DNA from: JAEZHK01 sp964575255
GTDB taxonomy: Bacteria > Bacillota > Clostridia > Christensenellales > Aristaeellaceae
NCBI GenBank assembly: GCA_964575255.1
Contig: CAZNPZ010000005.1
Location: 1 to 64,000, forward strand
Reading direction: 5' to 3'
DNA length: 64,000 nt
Numbering within the stretch: the stretch's first letter is position 1; each line of letters starts with the position of its first letter. This document shows positions 25,570 to 34,325 of the stretch, piece by piece. The notes under the pieces were generated by a model, which did not search any database, had not been told where the DNA came from, and saw only the letters and a program-made list of their open reading frames with translations. The translations under genes were made by a program, and so were the position numbers.

Positions 25570-26111
25570 CTATTGGTTTGTATTCACGTTATCTTGACGG
25601 ACGTTCAGCTGCGCCTCGGTCAGGGTTTCCTCGCGGACGAGCGCATGCGAGCCGTCATCCTGCAATTCAGAGGCGCGGAGGGTGAAGAGGCTCGATCCGA
25701 TGCCGTAGGCCTGCTCCTGCCGGTAGGTTTCGGTCAGGCGGCCGTCCCGCCATGCCCAGACGCCGTCCACATGGTCGACGGCATTGCCGTGCTCGTAGGT
25801 TCGGATCAGGCGAGCGCTCTCGTCAAGGGTCGGCGAGGACAGCGCGCGGAACTGCGGAACGGAATCGTACCGCCCGGTCTCCGGGTTCCAGACCCAGCCG
25901 TCGTAGTGGATGTTCTGCGCGCCCTGGCTGTAGATCAGCAGAAGATCCGGGTAGCCGTCGAAGTTGATGTCCGGGGTGGTATGAACTAATCGCGGTTGAG
26001 GTCGGTCAGCGCGTCCGGATCGAACAAAATACACTGGACTTCGGAGCCGTCCGGCGCGCGGACGACGACGGCGTCCGCCGTCAGCGTCAGCGTGCGTGGC
26101 TGAAGCGGCAA
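25570..26111 (-). pseudogene. Frameshifted FG-GAP/XAC2610-like protein
   Basis: Two adjacent reading frames together resemble one FG-GAP/VCBS-type protein. The upstream part (about 26111-25989) reads LTLTADAVVVRAPDGSEVQC...DPDALTDLNRD and meets a TAG. The downstream part, in another frame, carries the Ca-binding-like DINFDGYPDLLLIYSQGAQN, then WVWNPETGRYD and AWRDGRLTETYRQEQAYG. No signal peptide or convincing start is left at the 5' side. I infer a 5'-truncated gene with a frameshift near 25985. A sequencing indel is the alternative for the frameshift, but not for the missing start. Confidence 0.6.
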
Positions 26112-26134
26112 TCCCTTCCGGCGTTCCGGCTACG

Positions 26135-26611
26135 CTATACGAGGATGTCGTTCACAAAGGGCTGCCTCGAAGCGGTCTTCGACGCAAAGTCCGCGATGTA
26201 TTTGTGATCATCCGTGAACACCAGTGCCCACGCGGGCGTGATTTTCAATATGCAGGTGTCCGGGTCGTGCTCGTCCACGTGGCGGGAATAGAACTTCTCA
26301 AACACGCGCATCAGCGTTTCGCGAAGCGCCTCGTTGCCCTTCGCGAGCGGGTGGCCTTTGTCTTCCGCCGTGCCGCGCGCGACAAACAGCAGGTGGTTGA
26401 GCGCTACGTTGGGGTTTCTCGCGATCTCGAGCATCTTGTTGCTCTTCTTGTGCGTGACGGTATAGAACGCGCCGTTTTCAAAGTACACGTCCACAACGCG
26501 GATGTTGGGCTTTTCCCCTTCCGCGGTGGCGAGGCTCATCGGCACGTCTTGTCCGTACAGGGTTTCCATCGCTTTTACGGCTTCCAGGAAGAACGCGTTC
26601 GTCTGTTCCAT
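26135..26611 (-). CDS. Pyridoxamine-5'-phosphate-oxidase-like FMN protein
   Basis: A 158-residue split-barrel flavoprotein-type protein. Features are PMSLATAEGEKPNIRVVDVYFENGAFYTVTHKKSNKMLEIARNPNVAL (positions 26410-26540 on the minus strand) and the C-terminal ITPAWALVFTDDHKYIADF. These small proteins bind FMN, heme or F420 and their reactions are mostly unknown; true PdxH residues are not evident. ATG 26611 is preceded by AAGGAGC. It stands between a pseudogene and a GNAT gene. Confidence 0.82.
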   Translation of the reverse strand: MEQTNAFFLEAVKAMETLYGQDVPMSLATAEGEKPNIRVVDVYFENGAFYTVTHKKSNKMLEIARNPNVALNHLLFVARGTAEDKGHPLAKGNEALRETLMRVFEKFYSRHVDEHDPDTCILKITPAWALVFTDDHKYIADFASKTASRQPFVNDILV

Positions 26612-26694
26612 TAATATGCTCCTTCGTACAGAAACTCAAGCGCCTTTCGCGCTACCAATTATGCGATCGAGGGATCACGGGAAGCAGCTTCCTT

Positions 26695-27135
26695 TCAGGT
26701 GTCGATGCGCGTCATCTCCGCGATGGCGCGGTTCCGGTAGTTGAGGTCTTCTCGCCTTGTGAAGCCGTGGTGTTCCCAGAATGCATTGCCGAGGGAGTTC
26801 CGCGCGAACACCACCAGCGCGACCTTCAGGATGCCTTCGGTTTTGAGCGCGGCAAGCGCATGATCCAGCAGCGCGCCGCCGATGCCGCGCCGCCGCATGC
26901 TTTCCCGAACCGCCATGTGGTGGATGTAGCCGCGCCGCCCGTCGTGGCCGGACAGGATCACGCCGTGAATCACGCCGCCCTCCTCCGCCACGAAGCAGGT
27001 GGTTGGGTTCCTGCGGAGGTATTTTTCGATGCCCTCGCGGGAATCGTCCGCCGTGTTCAGCCCCATGCCGGGCGTGGACAGCCACAGCGCGTACACATTG
27101 TCGTAGTCCTCGATCGCCATCCGCCGAATCTGCAT
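26695..27135 (-). CDS. GNAT-family N-acetyltransferase
   Basis: A 146-residue acetyltransferase. Motif A for acetyl-CoA binding is IHHMAVRESMRRRGIGGALLDHAL (R/Q-x-x-G-x-G/A as RRRGIG); the C-terminal FWEHHGFTRREDLNYRNR is the usual closing strand. The N-terminus MQIRRMAIEDYDNVYALWLSTPGMGLN resembles YhbS/RimI-like members. ATG 27135 has GGAG eight bases upstream. The substrate is unknown. Confidence 0.87.
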   Translation of the reverse strand: MQIRRMAIEDYDNVYALWLSTPGMGLNTADDSREGIEKYLRRNPTTCFVAEEGGVIHGVILSGHDGRRGYIHHMAVRESMRRRGIGGALLDHALAALKTEGILKVALVVFARNSLGNAFWEHHGFTRREDLNYRNRAIAEMTRIDT

Positions 27136-27277
27136 CCGCGAGCCTCCGTCGTTCATGGGAATTTTTCCAATTGTAACATGGACAATTCCTCGTGGCAAGA
27201 CCTTGCCCGGTTTCATAATGCGCTGTTCGGGTATATATGGGGCAAGGGACATAGAATCCGAGAGGAGCTGACATACA

Positions 27278-27700
27278 ATGAAGATCATGTACAAAACCAG
27301 GGCCGTGTCCGTCGGCGGACGCGACGGTCAGGCGCGCGTGGACAATACCCCCATTCAGTTCGAGATGGCGCTGCCGCCGGAACTGGGCGGCGCGAAGGGA
27401 AACGGTTTCAACCCGGAGCAGCTGTTCGCGGCGGGCTACGCGGCCTGCTTTGGAAGCGCTTTACAGCACGTATTCCGCGAGCACAAGCTGACGCTGCCGC
27501 CGCCGGAGGTGCAGGCGACCGTCGGCATCGGAAGAAACGACGCGGGCGGGTTCCAGCTGGCGGTGGACATCCTGGCTGTGATCGGGGGCGTCGAGCAGGA
27601 CGCCGCGGAAAAACTGGCCGCCGAGGCGCACGTCGTCTGCCCCTACTCCAACGCGACCCGCGGCAATATCGAGGTCAACGTGACAGCCAAGGCGGTATAG
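27278..27700 (+). CDS. Organic hydroperoxide resistance protein (Ohr/OsmC)
   Basis: A 140-residue thiol peroxidase that detoxifies organic hydroperoxides. The two catalytic cysteines are in GYAACFGSAL and HVVCPYSNATRGN, the Ohr-type arrangement, with the Glu/Arg pair region GNGFNPEQLFAAGYAACFG. AGAGGAG precedes ATG 27278. It is transcribed divergently from the GNAT gene. It adds to the oxidative-stress equipment at 12.9-16.3 kb; no OhrR regulator is visible nearby. Confidence 0.92.
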   Translation: MKIMYKTRAVSVGGRDGQARVDNTPIQFEMALPPELGGAKGNGFNPEQLFAAGYAACFGSALQHVFREHKLTLPPPEVQATVGIGRNDAGGFQLAVDILAVIGGVEQDAAEKLAAEAHVVCPYSNATRGNIEVNVTAKAV

Positions 27701-27803
27701 CCCTCCCCGGTTCGGATGATCCGCCTGAGGCCGCGCTCCAAACAGCCATAACAAAAGAAATTCGGGCATGGACGGCCTGAACGCGGCATCCGATTCCTCC
27801 CGT

Positions 27804-27842
27804 GCCCCGCTCGCAAAAACGAGCGGGGCCTAAAGTTTGTTT
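27804..27842 (+). terminator. Terminator downstream of ohr
   Basis: Stem GCCCCGCTCG (27804-27813) and its perfect complement (27820-27829), A-rich loop, followed by CTAAAGTTTGTTT. Confidence 0.75.
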
Positions 27843-27882
27843 AGGCTGCCGTTTGTGATTTTCTTCAGGCAACCGTTTGTGA
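27843..27882 (+). promoter_or_regulatory. Two 16-bp direct repeats upstream of a promoter
   Basis: AGGCTGCCGTTTGTGA (27843-27858) and AGGCAACCGTTTGTGA (27867-27882) match at 14 of 16 positions with a 24-bp period. The second ends 4 bp before the -35 box at 27887. Head-to-tail sites at this position suit an activator binding as a dimer on one face; the regulator is unknown. Confidence 0.55.
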
Positions 27883-27886
27883 GGTC

Positions 27887-27915
27887 TTGACATCCGCGGC
27901 TTCGTGTGCTACTTT
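27887..27915 (+). promoter_or_regulatory. Promoter of the orphan conserved gene at 27961
   Basis: TTGACA (27887-27892), 17-bp spacer, TACTTT (27910-27915), followed by a short leader and a GAGAGGAG ribosome site before ATG 27961. Confidence 0.65.
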
Positions 27916-27960
27916 GCTTTTGTTTTTACTTGGTACTACAGGCTTGAGAGGAGTAATCAC

Positions 27961-28806
27961 ATGGAATTTCCCCGCACCATGGTCGGCGGCGTATCCCTCC
28001 CCAGGATGTTGATCGGCAGCAACTGGCTGGTGGGCTTCAGCCACACCTCGACCGCATCGGACGAGATGATCAAGGCGTACCACATGACCCGCGAGTCGGT
28101 CGCGGAGGTCATCGAGGCGTACCTTGCCTACGGCATCGATGCCATCATGGGTCTGATGGTTGGGACGCCCATCCTGGTGGACGCCGCGAAGCTGGCGGAG
28201 GATCGCACCGGAAAACGGGTGATCCTGATCGACACACCGGTTCTGAATGTAGACGACAGCGCCTCTGCCCGCGAAGCGGCGAAGAAGGCGGTGGAGGCCT
28301 CCCGCAGGGCGGGATCGACCTTCTGCATGCCCCACCACACCAGCGTCGAGCAGTTGGTGTGTAAGAACACAAAAACCATCAACCGCCTGCCGGATTACCT
28401 TTCGATGATCCGCGAAAACGGCATGATCCCCGGCCTTTCCGCCCACATGCCGGAGTTGATCGTGTACTCGGACCTGAATGAATACGACGTGGAAACCTAC
28501 ATCCAGATCTACAACTGCGCGGGCTTTCTGATGCAGGTGGAGGTCGAGTACATTCACAAGGTGATTCAGGCGGCGAAGAAGCCGGTCATGACGATCAAGG
28601 CGATGGCGGCCGGGCGGGTCTCGCCGTTTGTCGGCCTGACGTTCTCCTATGCGACGATCCGCCCCTGCGACATGGTGACGCTGGGCGCGTTCTCGCCCGC
28701 CGAAGTCCATGAGGACGTGGAGATCGCGATGGCCGCGATCGAGCGCCGCGCGCCCCGGATCGAGGGCCGCAAGAGCCCCAACAAGTCCGACGCCATGCCG
28801 GACTGA
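27961..28806 (+). CDS. Conserved protein of unknown function, probably TIM-barrel
   Basis: A 281-residue cytoplasmic protein whose family I do not know by name. Alternating beta/alpha sequence suggests a TIM barrel: VGGVSLPRMLIGSNWLVGFSHTS at the start, GIDAIMGLMVGTPILVDAAKLAEDRTGKRVILIDTP (28130-28240), STFCMPHHTS, IPGLSAHMPELIVYSD, and VMTIKAMAAGRVSPFVGLTFSYATIRPCDMVTLG near the end. Conserved His, Glu and Lys at strand ends could be catalytic. ATG 27961 is preceded by GAGAGGAG. It lies just ahead of a sugar importer, with its own promoter and terminator, so a sugar-metabolism role is inference. Confidence 0.6.
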   Translation: MEFPRTMVGGVSLPRMLIGSNWLVGFSHTSTASDEMIKAYHMTRESVAEVIEAYLAYGIDAIMGLMVGTPILVDAAKLAEDRTGKRVILIDTPVLNVDDSASAREAAKKAVEASRRAGSTFCMPHHTSVEQLVCKNTKTINRLPDYLSMIRENGMIPGLSAHMPELIVYSDLNEYDVETYIQIYNCAGFLMQVEVEYIHKVIQAAKKPVMTIKAMAAGRVSPFVGLTFSYATIRPCDMVTLGAFSPAEVHEDVEIAMAAIERRAPRIEGRKSPNKSDAMPD

Positions 28807-28856
28807 TCTCTTTCATACGAAGCGGTACGAGCCGAAATACGCTTTCTTCACAACGC

Positions 28857-28905
28857 GGGGGTTTCCGGGCGCGCGTCGCCGGAAGCCCCCGACGCTTTAT
28901 ATTTT
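28857..28905 (+). terminator. Terminator after the orphan conserved gene
   Basis: Imperfect stem GGGGGTTTCCGG (28857-28868) and CCGGAAGCCCCC (28879-28890), then GACGCTTTATATTTT. Confidence 0.7.
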
Positions 28906-28948
28906 GGATGCTTCGCAGTAATAATTGGCGTTTCTTCGTGCATCTCTA

Positions 28949-28977
28949 TTGACACGCGTTTGAATACGTGTTATGAT
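28949..28977 (+). promoter_or_regulatory. Strong promoter with internal dyad for the sugar locus
   Basis: TTGACA (28949-28954) and TATGAT (28972-28977) are spaced by 17 bp, close to consensus. The spacer is bracketed by ACACG (28952-28956) and CGTGT (28967-28971), a palindrome overlapping the core promoter, as expected of a repressor operator. The ROK regulator at 34326 is the nearest candidate. Confidence 0.7.
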
Positions 28978-29049
28978 TCCATATATCAACGATTCTAATA
29001 AAGTCTAGAATTATCATATCAATGAAGCGACCGGGGGAGGCGAAAGCCT

Positions 29050-30555
29050 TTGATCGAACAAAAGCCGGAGGCGGAGTTCGTTCTGGAATTCCGGGGGATC
29101 TCCAAGCACTTTCCGGGCGTGGTGGCGCTCCGGGATGTCAGTTTCGGCATCCGGAAGGGCACCACGCACGTGATCGTGGGGGAAAACGGCGCGGGGAAGT
29201 CGACACTGCTCAAGGTGATCAACGGCCTTTACAAGGCGGACAGCGGTGAGGTACTGCTGGACGGCAAGCCCTTGAACGCGGGCGGCCCGGTGGACGCGCT
29301 GAAGGCCGGCATCTCGATGATCTATCAGGAGCTCAACATCATCCCGGAGATGACGGTACTGGAGAACATGTACCTGGGTCGGGAGATCATGTCTGGCGGC
29401 ATGCTCGATCACAAGGCGATGGCGAAAAAGGCCCGCGAGTTTCTGGATCAGCAGGGGCTTTCGCACTACGACATCACCCGCAAGATGAAGACGCTGTCCG
29501 TCGCCGAGGCGCAGATGATCGAGATCGTCAAGGCGATCTCGGTGGACGCCAAGGTCATCCTGATGGACGAGCCCACGTCTTCACTGACCGAGAACGAGGT
29601 CAACTACCTGTTCCAGAAGATCGAGGAACTGAAAAAGCAGGGCATTTCGATCATCTTCATCTCCCACAAGATGGACGAGATCTTCCGCGTGGGCGACTAC
29701 ATCACCGTGCTCCGGGACGGCCAGCACATCCAGACGATGCACGCCTCCGAGACGGACATCCCGCGGATCGTGGAGATGATGGTGGGCCGCAAGATGAGCG
29801 AGGTCTACCCGCCCAAACACTGCGAGATCGGCGAGGAAGTGTTCCGCGTCGAGCACTATTCGCAATACGGCGTGTTTGACGACGTGAGCTTCTCACTTCG
29901 GCGCAGCGAGATTCTGGGCTTTGCGGGCCTCGTCGGCGCGGGGCGCACCGAGATCGCGCGGGCCATCATGGGCATGGACCCGCACGAGTCGGGCGAGATC
30001 ACCGCGTTCGGCAAAAAGCTCCATATCCGGGATGTCAACGACGCCATCGCCGCCGGGCTCGCGATGGTGCCGGAGGACCGGCGGCGGCAGGGGCTGGTTC
30101 TGATGCACTCGGTGGCGGAAAACATCTCGCTGGTGGCGCACCGGCACGTGTTCCACAGCGAGTGGGTGCATTACAAGGGGCTGCGCCAGATTGTCTCGCG
30201 CATGGTGAAGCTGATGAGCATCAAGGCGCCGTCCATCGAAACCAAAGTGGAGACGTTGTCGGGCGGCAACCAGCAGAAGGTGGTCTTGGGCAAGTGGCTC
30301 GCCATCGAGCCGAAAATCCTGCTGCTGGACGAACCGACGCGCGGCATCGACGTGGGCACCAAGTACGAGATCTATAAACTCATGCACCAGATGTGCGCCC
30401 AGGGCGTTTCGATCATGCTGTTTGATTCCGACCTTGAGGAACTCCTGGGCATGAGCGACCGGATTCTGGTGGTGAGCAAGGGCCGCATCTGCGGGGAGTT
30501 TGATCGCTCGCAGGCGACGGCGGAATCGGTCATGCACTGCGCGGTAGGAGGATGA
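29050..30555 (+). CDS. Ribose-type sugar ABC transporter ATPase (RbsA-like)
   Basis: A 501-residue double ATPase powering a CUT2 monosaccharide importer. The first half has Walker A GENGAGKST, VAEAQMIEIVKA in place of a canonical signature, and Walker B ILMDEPTSSLTENE. The second half has a degenerate Walker A (GLVGAGRTE), LSGGNQQKVVLGKWLA and LLLDEPTRGIDVGTKYEI; this asymmetry is normal for RbsA/MglA. The start is TTG 29050 after GGGGGAGG. Permease and binding-protein genes follow directly. Confidence 0.93.
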   Translation: MIEQKPEAEFVLEFRGISKHFPGVVALRDVSFGIRKGTTHVIVGENGAGKSTLLKVINGLYKADSGEVLLDGKPLNAGGPVDALKAGISMIYQELNIIPEMTVLENMYLGREIMSGGMLDHKAMAKKAREFLDQQGLSHYDITRKMKTLSVAEAQMIEIVKAISVDAKVILMDEPTSSLTENEVNYLFQKIEELKKQGISIIFISHKMDEIFRVGDYITVLRDGQHIQTMHASETDIPRIVEMMVGRKMSEVYPPKHCEIGEEVFRVEHYSQYGVFDDVSFSLRRSEILGFAGLVGAGRTEIARAIMGMDPHESGEITAFGKKLHIRDVNDAIAAGLAMVPEDRRRQGLVLMHSVAENISLVAHRHVFHSEWVHYKGLRQIVSRMVKLMSIKAPSIETKVETLSGGNQQKVVLGKWLAIEPKILLLDEPTRGIDVGTKYEIYKLMHQMCAQGVSIMLFDSDLEELLGMSDRILVVSKGRICGEFDRSQATAESVMHCAVGG

Positions 30556-30559
30556 ACCC

Positions 30560-31558
30560 ATGGAGAAGACGGGACGAAAGCTGACCCCCAGTGAAAAAAT
30601 CGCGGAAATCTACAACAAGATCGGCATCATCGCGATCCTGGTTCTTCTGATCATCGCGTGCTCGTTCATCTCCCCGGTTTTCCTGTCCAAAGCGAACATC
30701 ATCAACCTCCTGACCCAGACCGCCGTGGTGACCATCGTGGCCTGCGGCATCACGATGCTCATCATCTCAGGCAATACCGACCTGTCCGCCGGCTCTATGG
30801 TGGCGTTCACCGGCTGCCTGATCCTGGGCACGTACAAACAGCTGACGAACAGCTACGGGTTCAATCCGTTCTTCGGCACGGTCACGGCGTTGCTCGTGGG
30901 CATCTCGGCCAGCATCGTTCTCTACCTGTTCGCGGCGTTCATCATGACCAGGTACAACGTGCCCGCCTTCATCGTGACGCTGGCGGTCTCCACGTCCGCG
31001 CGCGGCCTCGTGTTCATCTACACCGACGGCAAGGTCATCAACACCATCGGCGACATCGTGGTGATCGGCCAGGGCAAGATCTTCAACTTCCTGCCGTGGC
31101 CCGCGGTGGCGATGATCATCATCGCCTTCATCACCTGGATAATCCTATCCAAGACCCGCATGGGCAAGTACCTGTACGCCATTGGCGGCAACGCCGAAGC
31201 CGCGCGCGCCGCGGGCATCAACCAGACGAGGACGGTCATCCGCTCCTACATCATCCACGCGATCTTCGTGGCCATCGCGGGCGGGCTGTTCATGGCGCGC
31301 ATGAACTCCGCGCAGCCGTCGGCTGCGGTCGGCCTGGAGTTTGACGCGATCACCGCGGCGATCATCGGCGGCGCCTCGCTCTCCGGCGGCATCGGCACCG
31401 CGATCGGCACCATCATCGGCTCCCTGATCATCGGCATCATCGGCAACATCCTGACGCTCAAATCCGTGCAGTCCTACTTCCAGATGATCATTACCGGCCT
31501 CATCATCGTGGCGGCGGTGGTCATCGACATCAAGACCAAGGGCGGCAAGCGCAACTGA
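30560..31558 (+). CDS. Ribose-type sugar ABC transporter permease (RbsC-like)
   Basis: A 332-residue permease with about ten spans, partner of the upstream ATPase (4-bp gap). CUT2 signatures are LISGNTDLSAGSMVAFTGC, YLYAIGGNAEAARAAGIN, MNSAQPSAAVGLEFDAITAAIIGGASLSGG and VVIDIKTKGG. ATG 30560 has TAGGAGG upstream within the end of the ATPase gene. Confidence 0.93.
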   Translation: MEKTGRKLTPSEKIAEIYNKIGIIAILVLLIIACSFISPVFLSKANIINLLTQTAVVTIVACGITMLIISGNTDLSAGSMVAFTGCLILGTYKQLTNSYGFNPFFGTVTALLVGISASIVLYLFAAFIMTRYNVPAFIVTLAVSTSARGLVFIYTDGKVINTIGDIVVIGQGKIFNFLPWPAVAMIIIAFITWIILSKTRMGKYLYAIGGNAEAARAAGINQTRTVIRSYIIHAIFVAIAGGLFMARMNSAQPSAAVGLEFDAITAAIIGGASLSGGIGTAIGTIIGSLIIGIIGNILTLKSVQSYFQMIITGLIIVAAVVIDIKTKGGKRN

Positions 31559-31703
31559 CCGACAGGTTTCACAAGCGGATCAAACTGGGCGAAGGCTCAA
31601 AAGCCTACGCTTGGGTATGTGTTCCCTGAAAAGTCGAAATGCACCCATCCACATTGTGTTTATGCCTCCGGGCATGAATAATATCAACGAGGAGGTCTAT
31701 GGT

Positions 31704-32672
31704 ATGAAACGGACTCTGGCACTGGTGTTGACGGTCTTACTCGCGCTTTCCTGCTTCAGCGGCATAGCGGTTGCGGAGGAGAAGGCCCGCGTGGCGTTCA
31801 TCTGCAAAGGCTATCAGGACACGTACTGCCTGCTCGTCATGAACATCTTCAAGAAGTACGTGGAAGAAACCTACGCCGACCAGTTCACCGTCGACTACTT
31901 TGACGGCGAGACCGACGCGGACAAGATCACCCAGCTGATCGAGACCTGCACGGCCAGCAAGTACAACGTGATCATCATGCAGCAGCAGGACGCCGACGCG
32001 CCGGTCGCCGCCATCAAGGCCGCGAAGGAAGCGGGCATCCCGGTGGTCGTGACCGTCGGCTCCGTCAATGACGGCGGCGTCAGCTACTACCTGGACGCGA
32101 ACCCGGAACAGCAGGGCTCGATCGTCGCCCAGTACGCCATCGACCAGGGCGCGCTGAAGAAGGACACCAAGGTCGCCATCCTGCAGGGACCGGCCGGCCA
32201 GTTCCATTCCAACGGCCGCACCAAGGGCTACAATGACGCCATCACCAAGGTCGGCGCCAACAAGCTGGCCCAGGAAATCTGCGAGTGGCAGAAGAACAAG
32301 GCCCAGACCTGCGTGGAAAACTGGCTGGTCGCGTATCCGGACCTCGAAGTCATCCTTGCCTGCAACGACGACATGGCGCTGGGCGCGATCGAAGCCATGA
32401 AGCTGGGCGGCAATGACAAGATCTACGTCGTGGGCGTGGACGCCAACGAAGAAGGCTGCCTCGCGATCAAGGCCGGGACGCTGAAGGCCTCCGTCGCGCA
32501 GGACACCATGGGCTACGCGCACGGCGCCGCCGATTTCGCCTCCAAGCTCCTCAAGGGCGAGCCGGTCGAGAGCAAGATCTGCGACAGCGTGCTGATCACC
32601 AAGGAGAATGTGGACGACATCCTGCTCAACATCCATGGCTACACCGCCGACCAGATCAAGGCGCTCGGCTGA
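31704..32672 (+). CDS. Sugar ABC transporter substrate-binding protein (RbsB-like)
   Basis: A 322-residue exported periplasmic-binding-protein-like domain of type 1 (ribose/galactose/LacI fold). The signal peptide is LALVLTVLLALSCFSGIAVA; the Cys in it lacks a clear lipobox. Family features are QQQDADAPVAAIKAAKEAGIPVV, GPAGQFHSNGRTKGYNDAI, ACNDDMALGAIEAMK and VVGVDANEEGCLAIKAGTLKASVAQD. The sugar cannot be told. ATG 31704 has GAGGAGG just upstream; longer readings reach into non-coding leader. Confidence 0.92.
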   Translation: MKRTLALVLTVLLALSCFSGIAVAEEKARVAFICKGYQDTYCLLVMNIFKKYVEETYADQFTVDYFDGETDADKITQLIETCTASKYNVIIMQQQDADAPVAAIKAAKEAGIPVVVTVGSVNDGGVSYYLDANPEQQGSIVAQYAIDQGALKKDTKVAILQGPAGQFHSNGRTKGYNDAITKVGANKLAQEICEWQKNKAQTCVENWLVAYPDLEVILACNDDMALGAIEAMKLGGNDKIYVVGVDANEEGCLAIKAGTLKASVAQDTMGYAHGAADFASKLLKGEPVESKICDSVLITKENVDDILLNIHGYTADQIKALG

Positions 32673-32745
32673 TCCGATCTTCCGGTAAAATTCCTGCGCG
32701 CGGGGGGGCATGGCCCCCTCCGCGCGTACAGACGGGGGTACAAAC

Positions 32746-34173
32746 ATGGGCGAACATTCGATCAAGCTGGGCGTCGTGCACACGCGGCGCAACATCGACA
32801 GCGATTTCTTCTGCAATGTGGACATCGCCAAGATAAGCAAGGACGCTACGGAAGCGAAACTCCGCGAAATGGGCATTGACTTTGTGAACATCGACTTCCT
32901 GAACCCCGCTGGCATGATCAAGAGCGGGCTGGACGCGCAGGCGGTCGCCGACTACATGATTTCGCAAAAGGTGGACGCGCTCTTTACCCCGCACTGCAAC
33001 TTCGGCACCGAGGATGCCGTCGCGAAAATTGGCAAGCTGGTCGGAAAGCCGCTGCTTTTGTGGGCGCCGCGCGACCCCGCGCCCAATCCCCAGGGCCTTC
33101 GCGCCACCGACAGCCAGTGCGGCGTGATGGCCACCGGCAAGGTACTCAGGCAGTTCGGCGTGCCGTTTACCTATATGACCAACTGTAGCCCCGACGACGA
33201 GGTCTTTGAGCGCACGATGCGCACGTTCCTGAACGCCGCGCAGGTGGTCAAGGCGATGAGGGGGCTTCGGATCGGGCAGATCAGCGTCCGACCGGATGCG
33301 TTCTGGTCGGTCAAGTGCAACGAACTGCAGCTTCTGGAGAAGTTCGGCGTGGAGGTCGTGCCGGTCACGCTGATCGAGATCCAGCAGCGCTACCAGAAGA
33401 TCCTGGAAACGCGCAGGGCGGATCTTGAACCCATTGTCGAGGACTATAAGAAGAGCTTCGACGTGCGGGTGAACGAGGAATCCCTCTACCGCGCCGCCGC
33501 GCTGAAGACCGCGCTCAAGGATTGGGCCAAGGAACAGCAGGTGTCGGCGATGGCGTCCAACTGCTGGGGGCCGATGCGCGACATGTCCGGCATCGCCGCA
33601 TGTTTTACCTTCGGCGAGCTGACCGACGAGGGGATGCCCGTCGTGTGCGAGACCGACATCCACGGCGCGATCACCTCGGTCATCGCGCAGGCGGCGACCG
33701 GCTGGAAGAAGGCCTCGTTCTTCGCGGACATCACCATCCGCCACCCCACCAACGACAACGCGGAGCTGTTCTGGCACTGCGGCGTGTTCCCGCGCTCGAC
33801 CGCGTCCTGCGCGTGCAAACCCGCGATCGCGCCCAACTTTGACGAGGGCCGCCCGGCGGTGGGCAACTTCCTGATCGAGGACAGCGGGGTAACGCTGCTG
33901 CGCTTTGACTGCTCGGACGACAAGTATTCGCTTTTGATCGCCGAGGGCAAGACCGTGCCCGGCCCCGAGACCGCCGGAACCTACGGCTACGTGGAGTTCA
34001 AGGATTGGCCAAAAATCGAGCACAAGGTGGTCACCGGCCCCTACATCCACCACGTCGCGGGCGTCCACCAGCACGTCGCCGAGGTGTTGTACGAGGCGTG
34101 CAAGTACCTGCCGGGCCTCGTGCCCGATCTCGCGGAGCCGTCGGAGGAAGAAGTGCTCCGCCGCCTCCGGTAA
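32746..34173 (+). CDS. L-fucose/L-arabinose isomerase-like protein
   Basis: A 475-residue cytosolic enzyme resembling the FucI/AraA sugar-isomerase superfamily, which interconverts aldoses and ketoses with Mn. Visible features are the Rossmann-type N-terminus LGVVHTRRNIDSDFF, ALFTPHCNFGTEDAVAKIGKLVGKPLLLWAPRD, AMASNCWGPMRDMSGIAACF, VVCETDIHGAITSVI (probable Glu/Asp metal ligands) and GPYIHHVAGVHQHVAEVLYEA (His ligands). Such short FucI-like proteins often carry a generic label, so the exact sugar is open. It follows the importer genes and is probably part of the same operon. The ribosome site (GGGGGT) is modest. Confidence 0.82.
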   Translation: MGEHSIKLGVVHTRRNIDSDFFCNVDIAKISKDATEAKLREMGIDFVNIDFLNPAGMIKSGLDAQAVADYMISQKVDALFTPHCNFGTEDAVAKIGKLVGKPLLLWAPRDPAPNPQGLRATDSQCGVMATGKVLRQFGVPFTYMTNCSPDDEVFERTMRTFLNAAQVVKAMRGLRIGQISVRPDAFWSVKCNELQLLEKFGVEVVPVTLIEIQQRYQKILETRRADLEPIVEDYKKSFDVRVNEESLYRAAALKTALKDWAKEQQVSAMASNCWGPMRDMSGIAACFTFGELTDEGMPVVCETDIHGAITSVIAQAATGWKKASFFADITIRHPTNDNAELFWHCGVFPRSTASCACKPAIAPNFDEGRPAVGNFLIEDSGVTLLRFDCSDDKYSLLIAEGKTVPGPETAGTYGYVEFKDWPKIEHKVVTGPYIHHVAGVHQHVAEVLYEACKYLPGLVPDLAEPSEEEVLRRLR

Positions 34174-34187
34174 TTCACCCAATAGGG

Positions 34188-34213
34188 AAGGGCTGCCACG
34201 GCAGCCCTTTCAT
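34188..34213 (+). terminator. Terminator of the importer-isomerase operon
   Basis: Perfect stem AAGGGCTGCC (34188-34197) and GGCAGCCCTT (34200-34209), followed by TCATTCTT. Confidence 0.8.
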
Positions 34214-34237
34214 TCTTACGAATTCCATGAAGCGAGG

Positions 34238-34266
34238 TTGCGCAGGTAACCCGCATCTGGTATAAT
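34238..34266 (+). promoter_or_regulatory. Promoter of the ROK regulator gene
   Basis: TTGCGC (34238-34243), 17-bp spacer, perfect TATAAT (34261-34266); about 60 nt to ATG 34326. Confidence 0.65.
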
Positions 34267-34325
34267 CGCACATTGGTTTGTTGAGTTGGATCGGCGATAC
34301 CATTCCGGGATGAAGGGCGAGTGCG

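Noticed and set aside
25485..25685. Short plus-strand frame upstream of the FG-GAP pseudogene
   Set aside because: It contains a plausible-looking stretch but has no ribosome site, overlaps the pseudogene, and I recognise no family.
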